Source of the DNA: Methanomicrobia archaeon
GTDB lineage: Archaea > Methanobacteriota_B > Thermococci > Methanofastidiosales > NM3
DNA length: 64,000 bases
NCBI GenBank assembly: GCA_030603445.1
Contig: JAUVXU010000003.1
Span: forward strand, 1-64,000
Direction of reading: 5' to 3'
Both the position numbers and the translations under genes were made by a program. Positions 1-10,304 of this stretch are shown here, piece by piece; positions within the stretch are counted from its first letter, which is position 1; every line of letters starts with the position of its first letter. The notes under the pieces were generated by a model, which saw nothing but the letters and a program-made list of their open reading frames with translations, was not told the DNA's origin and searched no databases.

Positions 1-126
1 GCCGACTGCATAACCAGATATCAGTCCAGAAAAGTTTACAACCTTATTATAGTATGAGGGAATGCCTATTATGGAACAGATGATAAATGCGATAAGTAAT
101 CGCAACAAGACGTCTCCACCAATCAT
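1..126 (-). CDS. DUF92-family integral membrane protein, 5' part only
   Basis: Reading the minus strand from an ATG at 126 gives 42 uninterrupted codons to the window edge. The peptide starts MIGGDVLLRLLIAF, forms one hydrophobic segment, and continues into NFSGLISGYAVG. A first membrane helix followed by a Gly-rich SGxxxGxxVG stretch fits the N-terminus of DUF92 proteins, a membrane family related to phytol/CTP-dependent kinases. Only about one sixth of a normal DUF92 protein is visible, so the family call is tentative. It points away from the defence gene that begins at 481. Confidence 0.5.
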   Translation of the reverse strand, partial: MIGGDVLLRLLIAFIICSIIGIPSYYNKVVNFSGLISGYAVG

Positions 127-480
127 ATTATCGCTTTTAAAATTTAAATAGCGTAATATAAAGGTTTCCATTATTGGAATTTGTAACATGCATAATGTTA
201 TTGGATTTTTAAGATAATTCTAAAAACGAGTTTTTTTTGGTATAAAAGGTAGGCTATTTTTGCTTTTTGAAATGATTCGGGGAAAGGTTTATTTATTTTT
301 AAATTGGTTTTTTATTTGAGTTTAGTTAAATTTCGCTTTAAATTATAAATGAAATGTTAAGTGAACAAGAAGTTCGTGAAATAGTAGTTAGACGACATAT
401 TTTCAAATTTCTTTTTGAATAAGGAATGAGTGAAAAAATTTTCTCTGCTATCGCCCTGAAAGCGATTTATTTATAATTAT
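127..480. other. AT-rich intergenic region upstream of the STAND gene
   Basis: About 350 bp of very AT-rich sequence between two divergent genes, holding the promoters of both. A 22-codon open frame at 354-422 (MLSEQEVREIVVRR...) has no recognisable partner and may be chance or the remnant of a lost gene. The 7-mer GTTAGAC at about 390 with AGAAGTTCG just upstream resembles the right end of the attC-like repeats of the 16-37 kb island, but no left half is visible. No RNA gene recognised. Confidence 0.4.
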
Positions 481-3400
481 ATGGGGTTATCAATATACAT
501 GATTAAACCAGATTGGAATAAATTTAAAGCAAAATTTAGTGAAAACCCTCAAAATAATTTTGAGTGGCTTTGTTATTTGCTATTTTGTAAAGAATTTAAT
601 AAACCATATGGTATTTTTCGTTATAAAAATCAATCAAAAATTGAGACAAACCCTATTATTAAAAATAAAGAAGTAATAGGTTGGCAAGCTAAATTTTATG
701 ATACTGCATTATCAAGCCATAAAGATGAATTAATAAATACTATTGAAAAAGCAAAAAGAGACTATCCCAATATTACAAAATTGCTTTTTTATACCAACCA
801 AGAGTGGGGCCAAAACAAAGGACAGAAACCAAAAGGTTTAAAAGAAATTGAAGAAAGAGCAAAAGAACTAAGTGTTAATTTAGAGTGGAGAACTACCAGT
901 TTTTTTGAATGCGAATTTGTTTCTATTGAAAATGAAGATATTGCTAAACACTTTTTTACACTAAATAAAAGCATATTTGATTTAATTGAAGAGCAAAAAA
1001 AACATAATGAAAATATTTTAAATGAAATACAAACTTGTATTACCTTTAAAAATCAAAATATCGAAATTGATAGAAGTGACCTATGTGAGCAACTAAAAAA
1101 TAAATCCCACCAAATATTTATTTTGAGCGGTGTTGGTGGAGTTGGGAAAACAGCAATTATCAAAAATCTTTATGAGCAATTGCAAGAAATAATTCCTTTC
1201 TATATCTTCAAAGCAACTGAATTTGAGCTAAGAAATATCAATGATTTACTTAAAGACTCTAATTTTCAAAATTTCGTAGAGACCCACAAAGAGGAAAGTA
1301 ATAAAATCATTGTAATTGATTCTGCAGAAAAATTATTGGATTTAAAAAACACTAATCCTTTTAAAGAATTTTTATCATCCCTCATTGAGAATAGTTGGAA
1401 AATTATTTTCACAACAAGAGATAACTATTTAGAAGATTTAAACTATGAATTTTTTGAGATTTATAATATCGCCCCACTAAATATAAATATTCAGAATTTA
1501 GAGCTAAAGGAACTTAATTCTATCTCAGAAAAATATTGCTTTTCGCTACCAAAAGACGAAAAAGTGTTAGATTTAATAAAAAACCCATTCTATTTAAATG
1601 AATATTTAAAGTTTAATAGTGACGATGACGAACTAGACTATACTGGTTTTAAGAATAAATTATGGAATAAAAATATTAAAAAATCTAAACCTGCAAGAGA
1701 GCAGTGTTTTTTGCAAATAGCTTTTAAAAGAGCGAATGAAGGACAATTTTTTATTATTCCAAATTGTGAATCAAGCATTTTAGATGGTGAATTAACAAAT
1801 GATGGTATTTTGGGCTATGAAACAGCAGGTTATTTTATTACCCATGATATTTTTGAGGAGTGGGCATTAGAGAAAATTATTGAAAATGAATTTATTAAAA
1901 GGGAAAATAACCAGGAACTTTTTAAAGAAATAGGGCAATCACTCCCAATTCGCAGGAGTTTTAGAAATTGGTTATCAGAAAAACTTTTATTAGAGGATGA
2001 ACAAATTAAAAGATTTATTCAAGAGGTTCTTGAAGACCATGAAATCGAATCATTTTGGAAAGATGAAATATTGATTTCTGTTTTACTTTCGGATTATTCA
2101 GAAAGATTTTTTAATATTTTTGAAAAAGAGTTATTAACAAATAATCAAAAATTATTAAAGAAACTCATTTTTTTATTAAGAATTGCATGTAAAGAAATTG
2201 ATGAAGATTTCTTTAAACAATTAGGAATGAAAAACCTAAATTTATTTACCTTAAAGTACATCTTAACAAAACCCAAAGGACAAGGCTGGCAAAGTCTTAT
2301 CAAGTTTATTTTTAAAAATATAGACACAATAGGTATTGAAAATATAAATTTTGTTTTGCCAATATTACATGATTGGAATAGCAAATTTAAAGAAGGAGAA
2401 ACAACAAAACTTTCAAGTTTAATCGCATTGCAGTATTACCAATGGCATATTAAAGAGAATGCATATTTTTCACGTGATGATACCAAAGATCATCTTTTAC
2501 AAACTATTGTTTATGGGGCATTAGAAATTAAGGAAGAGTTAAAAATAATACTTGAAGAGATTGTAAAAAATAAATGGAAAAATCACAGAGTCCCATATTA
2601 CGACTTATCAAAAGTCATTTTGACAAAACTTGAAGGGACTACAGTTTCAAAAATACTTCCTAAAAATGTCTTACAGTTAGCTAATTTGTTTTGGTTGTAT
2701 ACTCCTAAGGAAAACATATTCTATTCTCATTCAAGAATGGGGGTGGAACAATATTTTGATATTGAAGATGATTACCATGATTATTTCCCTGCAAGTTCAT
2801 ACCAAACACCGATTTATTGGCTTCTTCAATCCTCGTTAAAAGAAACAGTAGATTTTATTTTGGAATTCACAAATAAGACAGTAGAGTCCTTTGCTAAATC
2901 TGATTTTGCAAAACATGAAGTTGAAGAAATAGAAGTTTATATAGATGAAAATCAAACTATTAAACAATACATATGCAATAGACTTTGGTGCACATACAGA
3001 GGCACGCAAGTTTCTCCACATGTTTTAGAGTCAATACATATGGCGCTAGAAAAATTTTTCCTTGAAAATGGAAAAAATGCCGATTCAAAAACGATAGAAG
3101 GCTGGCTTTTTTATCTCCTAAAAAACTCAAAATCTGCTTCTATTTCAGCAGTGGTAACAAGTATTGTTTTGGCATATCCTGAAAAAACATTTAATGTTGC
3201 TAAAATTCTTTTTCAGACAAAAGAGTTTTTCCTTTATGAAACGAATAGATTAGTTTTAGATCAAAGTCAAAAAAGTTCTCTTTTAATGTTAAAAAACAAT
3301 TTTGATATCAATAAAGGAAATGAAAGATTGAAAGCTTGTGATGCAAAACATAGAAAATGGACATTGGAAGATCTATTTTTAAAATATCAATGTTTTAGAA

Positions 3401-5187
3401 ACGAAGAAACAAGTGAGAAAGAAGCAGAAAACAGGCAAAAAGTATTATGGAAAATACTAGATAATTATTACAAAAAAGTACCTAATGAATCAGAGGAAAC
3501 TGAATCAGATAAAACATGGAGACTTTTTCTTGCGAGAATGGATAGAAGAAAAATGAATCCAATCACAGAAAAAACTGATGGCGGTATTGCAATCCATTGG
3601 AACCCTGAAATCGAACCAAAACTAAAAAAATATAGTGAAAAAATATTGCAAAAAATTTCTGCAAATATGAAATATAATTCACTAAAGTTATGGGCAAGCT
3701 ATAAAATGAGAAATGATGATCAATATAAACAGTATAAACAATATGAGAAAAATCCGAAACTTGTACTTAAAAAAGTAAAAGAGATTATTGATAATTTTAA
3801 AAAAACAACAGATGAAAGTTTCTATCTTTTTAATTATTCAATTCCAGCCGAAGTCTGTTCTGTTTTACTAAGAGATTACTTTGAGGAACTTTCAAAAGAA
3901 GAAAAGTCCTTTTGTAAGGATATTGTTTTAGAGGTGGCATCTTCATCTTTTAGAGCGGGCTACCAATATCATATATCTGATGGAACACAATCAACAACTT
4001 CTATCCTTCCAGCTTTATTAGATGAATTTCCAGCAGAAAAAGAAAATATAAAAATAGTTTTATTAATCAATCTATTCAATGAATATCCTATTGATATAGC
4101 GAACACATGCTTTAACACATTTTCGGTTATGGCAATTCATAAACTATGGGGGGACCATTTTAGTGATGCGCAATCATTACTGTTTGGATATTTGTTACTA
4201 AAACCAAAATATGAAATAATAAGAGAAGAGCTTCGTGTGGAAAATCATAAAAAAGGTATTCATGGGCTTCATGAGAATGAGATAATAGAAAAGTTTCTCG
4301 AAGAGAATAAAACAGATTTACAGAAAGTTGTAGAGAACAAAATATCTTTAGGCGATTTAAAAGATATTAAACAATTAGATTTATACATTTTAAAAACAGC
4401 TTTTCAGTTAATCCCATTAAAAACAGCTAATAAAGAACATGAAAAATTGGCCCAATCCATCATCTCTATTTTTGCAAAAGAGATACTATCTAACAAAAGA
4501 GGGGATAGAGTTGATTATACTATTAAGCATGCTTTTTTAGAAAAACTAGCATACTTTGTTTTGAGTTCTTCTGAACAGAATATTCCTAAATATTTAAAAC
4601 CATTTATTGATAATTTCAACAGCTCAGAAACTATAGCTGATTTATTTCAAGAATTCATTTTAGCAGAAAATAGATTGGATACTTATGATAATTTTTGGCA
4701 AGTTTGGAATTTATTTTATGAAAAAATAGTTGAATTGTGTAAAGATGGAGATAAACACTGGTATACAGAAAAAATAATAAAAAGTTACCTGTTTGCTCAA
4801 ACTCCGTGGGAAGAAACAATTACAGATTGGCATTCATTAAAAAAAACTGACAAAATATTTTTTAAAAAGATTGTAGCAAAAATCGGTCATTGTTCTTCTG
4901 TTTTGTATTCAATTTCAAAATTGTTAAATGATATAGGGAGCAATTTTTTAAATGACGGAATTGTTTGGGTATCTGAAATATTAGCTAAAAATAAAAATCT
5001 GAATTTAGATAAATTGGAGGCAAACACAATTTATTATTTAGAAAACCTTGTTAAAAAATATATTTATAAAAATCGTGAAAAAATAAGAAAAACGAAGAGA
5101 TTAAAACAAGAAGTTTTAGTAATATTAAATTTCTTAGTGGAGAAAGGATCTGTAGTCGGATACATGTTAAGAGAAAGCATTTTATAA
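481..5187 (+). CDS. Avs-like antiviral STAND NTPase with N-terminal PD-(D/E)XK nuclease
   Basis: A 1568-residue protein in three parts. Residues 1-165 look like a restriction-type nuclease of the Mrr/PD-(D/E)XK fold: an acidic residue at E55 and a Q69-A-K71 catalytic motif in a predicted strand. Residues about 200-400 form a STAND NTPase with P-loop GVGGVGKT (217-224) and Walker B KIIVIDSAE (about 276). The remaining ~1100 residues are helical and probably form the sensor. Avs (AVAST) proteins of this architecture and size sense conserved phage proteins (terminase or portal) and then cut DNA; the N-terminal nuclease is closest in concept to Avs4. The host role is inference. Start may be ATG 481 or ATG 499; neither has a clear ribosome site. 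Base composition is far more AT-rich than the 7-15 kb genes, suggesting transfer. Confidence 0.7.
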   Translation: MGLSIYMIKPDWNKFKAKFSENPQNNFEWLCYLLFCKEFNKPYGIFRYKNQSKIETNPIIKNKEVIGWQAKFYDTALSSHKDELINTIEKAKRDYPNITKLLFYTNQEWGQNKGQKPKGLKEIEERAKELSVNLEWRTTSFFECEFVSIENEDIAKHFFTLNKSIFDLIEEQKKHNENILNEIQTCITFKNQNIEIDRSDLCEQLKNKSHQIFILSGVGGVGKTAIIKNLYEQLQEIIPFYIFKATEFELRNINDLLKDSNFQNFVETHKEESNKIIVIDSAEKLLDLKNTNPFKEFLSSLIENSWKIIFTTRDNYLEDLNYEFFEIYNIAPLNINIQNLELKELNSISEKYCFSLPKDEKVLDLIKNPFYLNEYLKFNSDDDELDYTGFKNKLWNKNIKKSKPAREQCFLQIAFKRANEGQFFIIPNCESSILDGELTNDGILGYETAGYFITHDIFEEWALEKIIENEFIKRENNQELFKEIGQSLPIRRSFRNWLSEKLLLEDEQIKRFIQEVLEDHEIESFWKDEILISVLLSDYSERFFNIFEKELLTNNQKLLKKLIFLLRIACKEIDEDFFKQLGMKNLNLFTLKYILTKPKGQGWQSLIKFIFKNIDTIGIENINFVLPILHDWNSKFKEGETTKLSSLIALQYYQWHIKENAYFSRDDTKDHLLQTIVYGALEIKEELKIILEEIVKNKWKNHRVPYYDLSKVILTKLEGTTVSKILPKNVLQLANLFWLYTPKENIFYSHSRMGVEQYFDIEDDYHDYFPASSYQTPIYWLLQSSLKETVDFILEFTNKTVESFAKSDFAKHEVEEIEVYIDENQTIKQYICNRLWCTYRGTQVSPHVLESIHMALEKFFLENGKNADSKTIEGWLFYLLKNSKSASISAVVTSIVLAYPEKTFNVAKILFQTKEFFLYETNRLVLDQSQKSSLLMLKNNFDINKGNERLKACDAKHRKWTLEDLFLKYQCFRNEETSEKEAENRQKVLWKILDNYYKKVPNESEETESDKTWRLFLARMDRRKMNPITEKTDGGIAIHWNPEIEPKLKKYSEKILQKISANMKYNSLKLWASYKMRNDDQYKQYKQYEKNPKLVLKKVKEIIDNFKKTTDESFYLFNYSIPAEVCSVLLRDYFEELSKEEKSFCKDIVLEVASSSFRAGYQYHISDGTQSTTSILPALLDEFPAEKENIKIVLLINLFNEYPIDIANTCFNTFSVMAIHKLWGDHFSDAQSLLFGYLLLKPKYEIIREELRVENHKKGIHGLHENEIIEKFLEENKTDLQKVVENKISLGDLKDIKQLDLYILKTAFQLIPLKTANKEHEKLAQSIISIFAKEILSNKRGDRVDYTIKHAFLEKLAYFVLSSSEQNIPKYLKPFIDNFNSSETIADLFQEFILAENRLDTYDNFWQVWNLFYEKIVELCKDGDKHWYTEKIIKSYLFAQTPWEETITDWHSLKKTDKIFFKKIVAKIGHCSSVLYSISKLLNDIGSNFLNDGIVWVSEILAKNKNLNLDKLEANTIYYLENLVKKYIYKNREKIRKTKRLKQEVLVILNFLVEKGSVVGYMLRESIL

Positions 5188-5198
5188 CCTGACTTTGA

Positions 5199-5651
5199 CA
5201 ACCAGATAAAAAAGAAGTTCTTGATCTTGATTTTGTATCTAACAATGAACAACTCGAAGATTTACTAGAATTTTTAACACATTTTGGCGTTGGGGAAAGA
5301 TATGAAAATCTAGATATCGTCACAGAAAATAAATCGACTTCTCGAACACAATATGAAACAGTTAAAGAAAGTTGGGAAAAATACGAAAATGATATGGTAA
5401 TTTTAGATGAGAAATTAAATAAAATGATTCAAAATCCAAGTAAAATAGATGAAATATATTCAATTCTTAATAAGAGAAGAATTGGCATATTTGAACGTTT
5501 TGCAAGAGCTTTAGCTCGAAATTTTACTTTAGGAAATCTTGGTAAAGAAGCATTAAGATACTCATCATGCGTACATCCATTTCTAATGCTCAATGATGGA
5601 GATTTGGGTAACACTGATTACAAAAATATTTATGTAAAATATGGGATATAA
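5199..5651 (+). pseudogene. C-terminal fragment of an unrecognised protein, start missing
   Basis: One frame stays open from 5199 (just after two in-frame TGA codons at 5190 and 5196) to TAA at 5649. The coding-like peptide of about 150 residues is charged (KKEVLDLDFVSNN..., then ...RIGIFERFARALARNFTLG...). The first in-frame ATG is only at 5394, leaving 65 coding-like residues upstream without ATG, GTG or TTG. It is in a different frame from the preceding STAND gene, 11 bp after its stop. The simplest reading is a gene that lost its 5' end when the STAND gene or its flank was inserted. I do not recognise the family. Confidence 0.45.
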
Positions 5652-5770
5652 CTCTAGAGAATTACGATTAACTCCTATTTTTATTACTTAAGAAGCACTA
5701 AGTAGTATTATCCTCTTGCTTTAATACCATATTAATGATATCTACAATTGATAACATTATAACATGAATT

Positions 5771-6847
5771 TTATTCTTCCAACAAGGTATCCTTAATGAT
5801 CGATATTATTTTATCAACATGATTATGCCATATGTTAACTGATACATTTGGGAATTTATCAAGGGAATTTTTTGGGATATTGAAGTTCTCTAGTTCCGAT
5901 ATAGCACTGAAGAACATATTTCTTTTATGTATTGTCTTGTCGTTGTCAATAAGATTTCCAAAGTTTAGATGCAGTTTTCCATCGCTAAATACAGTATAAG
6001 GTGCCATCCTACCTAGTGAATCTATTTTTGGATTGAATGAGCCCCTGACAATGCCCGTGCCCCATGTGATTCTATCAGAGACTTCATAGGAATAATCATA
6101 AAGCTTTTTCACAGCCTCCAACTGACTTCCAGATAGATTCCTTTCTAATTCATCGAAATAGGCTTCCTTATTCCATTTTCTTCTATTTCCTGTGGATGGG
6201 GTGATGCTCTTCTTCTTGACCTCCGCCCCGAAGATTTTTGGAATCAATATTTCGAGGTCGTTGTAGTTGTAATACTCCATCTCTACGGCATAGATGTCGA
6301 ATTGGCTGTTTTGATTGAGGTAAATAATAAGGTCCTTGAGGCGTGCATGCAGTTGATCCATGAGGACGACGAACTTGTAGTTTCCTTCGGAGAGGTTATT
6401 TCGTAGGTTTTCATAAAGAATGTCCAACTCTTCTTTTGTAATCCCAAACGCCTCTATAATCTTCTGATTGACACCTATGCCAAAGGTCTTATTAATCTCT
6501 CTATCAATAAGAGCGAAGAAATCAGCATAGTTCGCATAAGTATTCCACAGAGACGCCCCGTAGTCCAGCACTTGTGCCACAACGAGGCGCTTGTCTGGAT
6601 TCTTGTACAGCTTTGTCTCGATGATGTATATGTCTCCGTCACCGTCAATTCCAAGAGCATCTATGGGTCCGCTCTCAGTCGGATATTCCCTAGCGACTAT
6701 CAGCAGCTTGACATCCTCCTTGATGTCGTATATGGGGATGCTTCCTGGATTGTCGTATATGTACTGTTGTAGATAGTCTTCTTTCTCAATTATCGTCTTG
6801 TCTATTTTCTTCGCATTTTTTCCGTTTTTTGAGATGATAATTGGCAT
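5771..6847 (-). CDS. PD-(D/E)XK nuclease-fold protein (DUF91/NucS-like N-terminal domain)
   Basis: 358 residues. The N-terminal 130 residues carry the nuclease core: GPIDALGIDGDGDIYIIETK gives the D-x(n)-(E)xK signature (catalytic Asp, then E-T-K), followed by the helix with QVLDYGASLW typical of DUF91-like proteins. The C-terminal half is basic and of unknown fold (contains a W-rich R-R-K-W segment near 235). Such proteins occur as stand-alone genes in many archaea and bacteria, probably acting in repair or defence. Start ATG at 6847. It has a long AT-rich leader shared with no other gene, and closes the AT-rich segment that begins at about 130. Confidence 0.6.
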   Translation of the reverse strand: MPIIISKNGKNAKKIDKTIIEKEDYLQQYIYDNPGSIPIYDIKEDVKLLIVAREYPTESGPIDALGIDGDGDIYIIETKLYKNPDKRLVVAQVLDYGASLWNTYANYADFFALIDREINKTFGIGVNQKIIEAFGITKEELDILYENLRNNLSEGNYKFVVLMDQLHARLKDLIIYLNQNSQFDIYAVEMEYYNYNDLEILIPKIFGAEVKKKSITPSTGNRRKWNKEAYFDELERNLSGSQLEAVKKLYDYSYEVSDRITWGTGIVRGSFNPKIDSLGRMAPYTVFSDGKLHLNFGNLIDNDKTIHKRNMFFSAISELENFNIPKNSLDKFPNVSVNIWHNHVDKIISIIKDTLLEE

Positions 6848-7058
6848 AATACACAGTCCAGATTATTAAATAAGTATTTTATGGAAAAAAACAATTAATA
6901 TTATTAATTTTAAATTGAATACGTATTATATTATTCTTAAAACGTACATATGTTACATTGAACAATTTATTCCTATCACAAACTATAGAGTTTCTTGATT
7001 AACTTACATAATGATAAATATTATAAAAAATAAATAAAAAAAAGGAAAATAAATTCCC

Positions 7059-10000
7059 TTACTCGTCCTTTATCGAATGTGATGGGATGCCGCCTTTCTC
7101 ATGTTCGCCGCCATCTGACTTTGAAACTTTCGCAGACGAAGTCGGGATTCCATTTTTCTCAGGTGCCTTTGGAACGACCTTAGGGCGCTGTGCTATTGAA
7201 CTAGGTGTAGAGCGCGGGCCAGCAGCAGGATGTTTGCCGGAGCTAGACTCAATTACGACTTCCTCTCCCTTTCGGTTCATAAAGACATAAAGCGCTACTG
7301 CAAAGAGAAGCACAAGCACAACGGCTATTAGGATCCATTTAACACGAGAGCTAGTATCAGGGGCGACTTCCTCATCCATTGCAGGAGTTACCGTGGTAGT
7401 GTCGCCTGCAACGACCTCATAGCTAGAGGACTTGTCGGCATACCCTTCCTTTTTTAGAGTTACCTGATATGTCCCTGCATCAAGGTCCTCGATTAACAAG
7501 ATGCCATCCTGATTCGTCACTCCGACCTTTGTGCCGTCAATATACACTTCAACAAGCTGCAGCGGATTACCTTCCGCATCAGAAACTGACAACTGCAAGC
7601 TTCCCGTTTCAGGGATTGGATCAGCTGCCTTTGTCATTGTTATTGTCTTAGATGAAGTTTCATCAGCAGTGACAACGGCAGTTACTGGACTATCAAGCGT
7701 ATAGCCGGTCGCGCTAACATCGATCGTATATGTCCCGCCCGGAAGAAGAGTGCCAACGATTCCCTGTGCCGCAAGCTGCGAGAAGACAACATTTCCGTCC
7801 AAATCTGCAATGCTCACATTCGCATCTGTTACCAGCTGCCCGTCACTAGTTTGAATCGTGATGTTTAAGGTCCCTTTTTGCTGTGTTAATGTAAGCATGC
7901 CCAGATTCTTGGTCTCGTTCGCATCGACAATAAAAGAGTCGGTTGTAAGGTCGTCATAATTATCTTTGGATATCCTCAGGTAATAGTTTCCTGGAAGCAG
8001 GAGATTAAATATAAATCCTATGGAGGATGTGTCTACTGCGCCCATTATGCTATTATCAGAGGTCCTAAGCAGTATGACCTTAGAACCAGTAACTATGTTT
8101 CCTCCCTCATCAACGACAACACCGTTTAGTGATGACGTTATCTGTATCGTGATTGAGTTGTTGTACGCAGTAAAAAGTGTCTGGGACAGATTTGTGACCT
8201 GAATCGGATTTCCAGTATCTATTGGATCGGCTATGGTATATGACCCTGTGTTAGGTACCTCAACGACAAGATTGGTCTTTGCAAGCTTCAAATTATTAGG
8301 AAGTATTGCAGAAGGGACCATTGGCAAGGTCACGGTCTTATGCACCGTTCCGTCCTTGTATATTATAACTGAATCCGGGGCGCTTGAGAACTTGTCATTA
8401 TATTTTATGGTTGCAACTATAAGGTCGTATCCTGTCTGGTAGAGCAGCGCGTTAACAGTAGTTGTCGAGGCCGTTACGGTATATGACTCTGAGAACGTGT
8501 TTCCCGATCCGTTATCCCATAGATTCTTTGTTATTGTAAATGTATATGTTCCAGCCTCGATAGAAAAATGCGCACTTCCGGATTCTGAGGTGCCGCTTGA
8601 GGCAATTGTCGACGGGCCGGATGTTATCTTTACTAGGGCCGCATTTATGGGCTCGCCTGTCGCACCGGAGCGAACGATAACATTGAACGATACAAGCGGC
8701 TCGGTAGCCTCTGCATTGATAGTTACAGACCACGTATCAGAGAACTGGGTCGGTGCAAGATTTGATGACACGCGCCAATAATATGTTGTATTGGATAAGG
8801 CCGCAGTTCCCGGAACTGTGTAAGACGTTGATGTCGCCGATGCTGTAACTGATGTGGTAAAAGCAGCTGAAGTGGAATACTCTATTGTGTATGATGTTGC
8901 ACCAGATACTGCCGTCCACGAAAATGCCGGTGTTGCGTCCGTAATCGTTGACCCATTTGCAGGGGATGACAATGTAGGTGGTGGGGGAATAGTAGTGTCA
9001 ACGACAAATGAGCGTGATGACGACCAACTTCCCTCATTATCTGCGGCATCAATTGCCTTCACGTGCCAGTAATAGGTCCCGTCAGGAAGATCTGTTCCTA
9101 TCGTATGAGTGGTTATTGTAAGATCTCCAGTAAGAGGATAGGAGTATATGACATTTGTAAAGCCGGAATCGTCTGCTATATCTATCTTGTATTTATAAGC
9201 GGTGCTAACAGCCTCCCACAGAAACGTCGGTGATGTGTCGCTTGTGGTAATGCCATCAGCTGGAGAGGTCAGTGTCGGTGCTCCTGGAGCAACAGTATCC
9301 ACGCTAAAGCTCCACACGCTTGAGTATATCCCAATTGAAGAGCCGCCAGAGTCTGTTGCAGACACTCGCCAGTAATATGTCCCATCACTAAATTCAATAC
9401 TGGGTGTTTTGGATGTGGTTGACCCACCAGTAACTGGGACTGTATATGCGATCGGCGCACTTAGCGGCATCTCAGTATCTATCTCCAGGAGATACCCATT
9501 TGCACCTGACACTTCCGTCCATGAAAACGTTGGCGGGAGTTCGCTTGACGGCACGCCGTTAAACGATGAGTTATCTGCCGGCCCAAGCAACGTTGGTGCA
9601 CTCAGATTTATCATAAATGATCGTGATGGTATTGACGGGGATGTCCATTCAAACACATTTCCTGCCACATCAAAGGCACGCACCCTCCAGTAGTATGTGG
9701 CGTTTGGCAGCTCATATGTCGGGGAAGACGACGTGCCTGCGATATTTGATATCGTCGTGGTCTCGCCTGGACTAAACGTGGCTGATGTGGAGTACTGAAG
9801 CTCATAGTAGTCCACGCCGGTTGCAACATTGCAACCCTGGGACGTGTCATCGCTTACGGCTCCCCACGAGAACATCGGCAATCTTGTAACAACATAACTG
9901 CCATCAATAGGAGAAGAAAGAGATACTCCTCCGGGTGGCTTTGTATCACATACTGCAGAGGTCATGTTAGAAGGGTCTGAGACAGAGGGAACTGCGTCTT

Positions 10001-10304
10001 TTGCCTTTACCCAAAAATACCATGTGCATCCACTGGCAATGCCATCCGAAACAGAAACAACTGTGGAGTTCGAGCTGACCTCCTTTATCTCAGCTGTAGG
10101 TATGGGGGAGGAGACAAGTGATGCATATACCAAATAAGAAGTAGCACCACTAACAGGATTCCAAGAAAGCGCTATATCGCCACCCGCTTGTGAGACTGCT
10201 GTTAGTCCTGTGGGTGCAGCCGGCACTGCCATGGCCTGGCCAACACCTATTAATGAGAACAACAACAATGCTGCTATTATAGAACGGATCAGGCGATTGT
10301 TCAT
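7059..10304 (-). CDS. Surface-anchored multidomain protein with fibronectin-III and PEGA/carboxypeptidase-regulatory-like domains
   Basis: 1081 residues. A signal peptide (MNNRLIRSIIAALLLFSLIG...QAMA) is followed by about five Ig-like/Fn3 repeats (residues ~27-535), each with an SWxxVSGA...Y core and a TYYWRVxAxD strand. Residues ~545-985 contain three or four beta-sandwich units of the PEGA/CarboxypepD_reg type (G-x-L-x-G-x-Y, e.g. LLPGNYYLRISKDNYDD). A single transmembrane helix lies at ~1000-1022 and a ~55-residue Lys/Pro/Ser-rich tail stays in the cytoplasm. It is probably an envelope protein with an adhesive or structural role; no enzyme domain is seen. The ATG directly follows the TAA of the small gene 10305-10445, so the two are probably cotranscribed. 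Confidence 0.7.
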   Translation of the reverse strand: MNNRLIRSIIAALLLFSLIGVGQAMAVPAAPTGLTAVSQAGGDIALSWNPVSGATSYLVYASLVSSPIPTAEIKEVSSNSTVVSVSDGIASGCTWYFWVKAKDAVPSVSDPSNMTSAVCDTKPPGGVSLSSPIDGSYVVTRLPMFSWGAVSDDTSQGCNVATGVDYYELQYSTSATFSPGETTTISNIAGTSSSPTYELPNATYYWRVRAFDVAGNVFEWTSPSIPSRSFMINLSAPTLLGPADNSSFNGVPSSELPPTFSWTEVSGANGYLLEIDTEMPLSAPIAYTVPVTGGSTTSKTPSIEFSDGTYYWRVSATDSGGSSIGIYSSVWSFSVDTVAPGAPTLTSPADGITTSDTSPTFLWEAVSTAYKYKIDIADDSGFTNVIYSYPLTGDLTITTHTIGTDLPDGTYYWHVKAIDAADNEGSWSSSRSFVVDTTIPPPPTLSSPANGSTITDATPAFSWTAVSGATSYTIEYSTSAAFTTSVTASATSTSYTVPGTAALSNTTYYWRVSSNLAPTQFSDTWSVTINAEATEPLVSFNVIVRSGATGEPINAALVKITSGPSTIASSGTSESGSAHFSIEAGTYTFTITKNLWDNGSGNTFSESYTVTASTTTVNALLYQTGYDLIVATIKYNDKFSSAPDSVIIYKDGTVHKTVTLPMVPSAILPNNLKLAKTNLVVEVPNTGSYTIADPIDTGNPIQVTNLSQTLFTAYNNSITIQITSSLNGVVVDEGGNIVTGSKVILLRTSDNSIMGAVDTSSIGFIFNLLLPGNYYLRISKDNYDDLTTDSFIVDANETKNLGMLTLTQQKGTLNITIQTSDGQLVTDANVSIADLDGNVVFSQLAAQGIVGTLLPGGTYTIDVSATGYTLDSPVTAVVTADETSSKTITMTKAADPIPETGSLQLSVSDAEGNPLQLVEVYIDGTKVGVTNQDGILLIEDLDAGTYQVTLKKEGYADKSSSYEVVAGDTTTVTPAMDEEVAPDTSSRVKWILIAVVLVLLFAVALYVFMNRKGEEVVIESSSGKHPAAGPRSTPSSIAQRPKVVPKAPEKNGIPTSSAKVSKSDGGEHEKGGIPSHSIKDE

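Noticed and set aside
354-422. 22-codon ORF upstream of the STAND gene
   Set aside because: Too short and without a recognisable partner or ribosome site; kept only as a remark.
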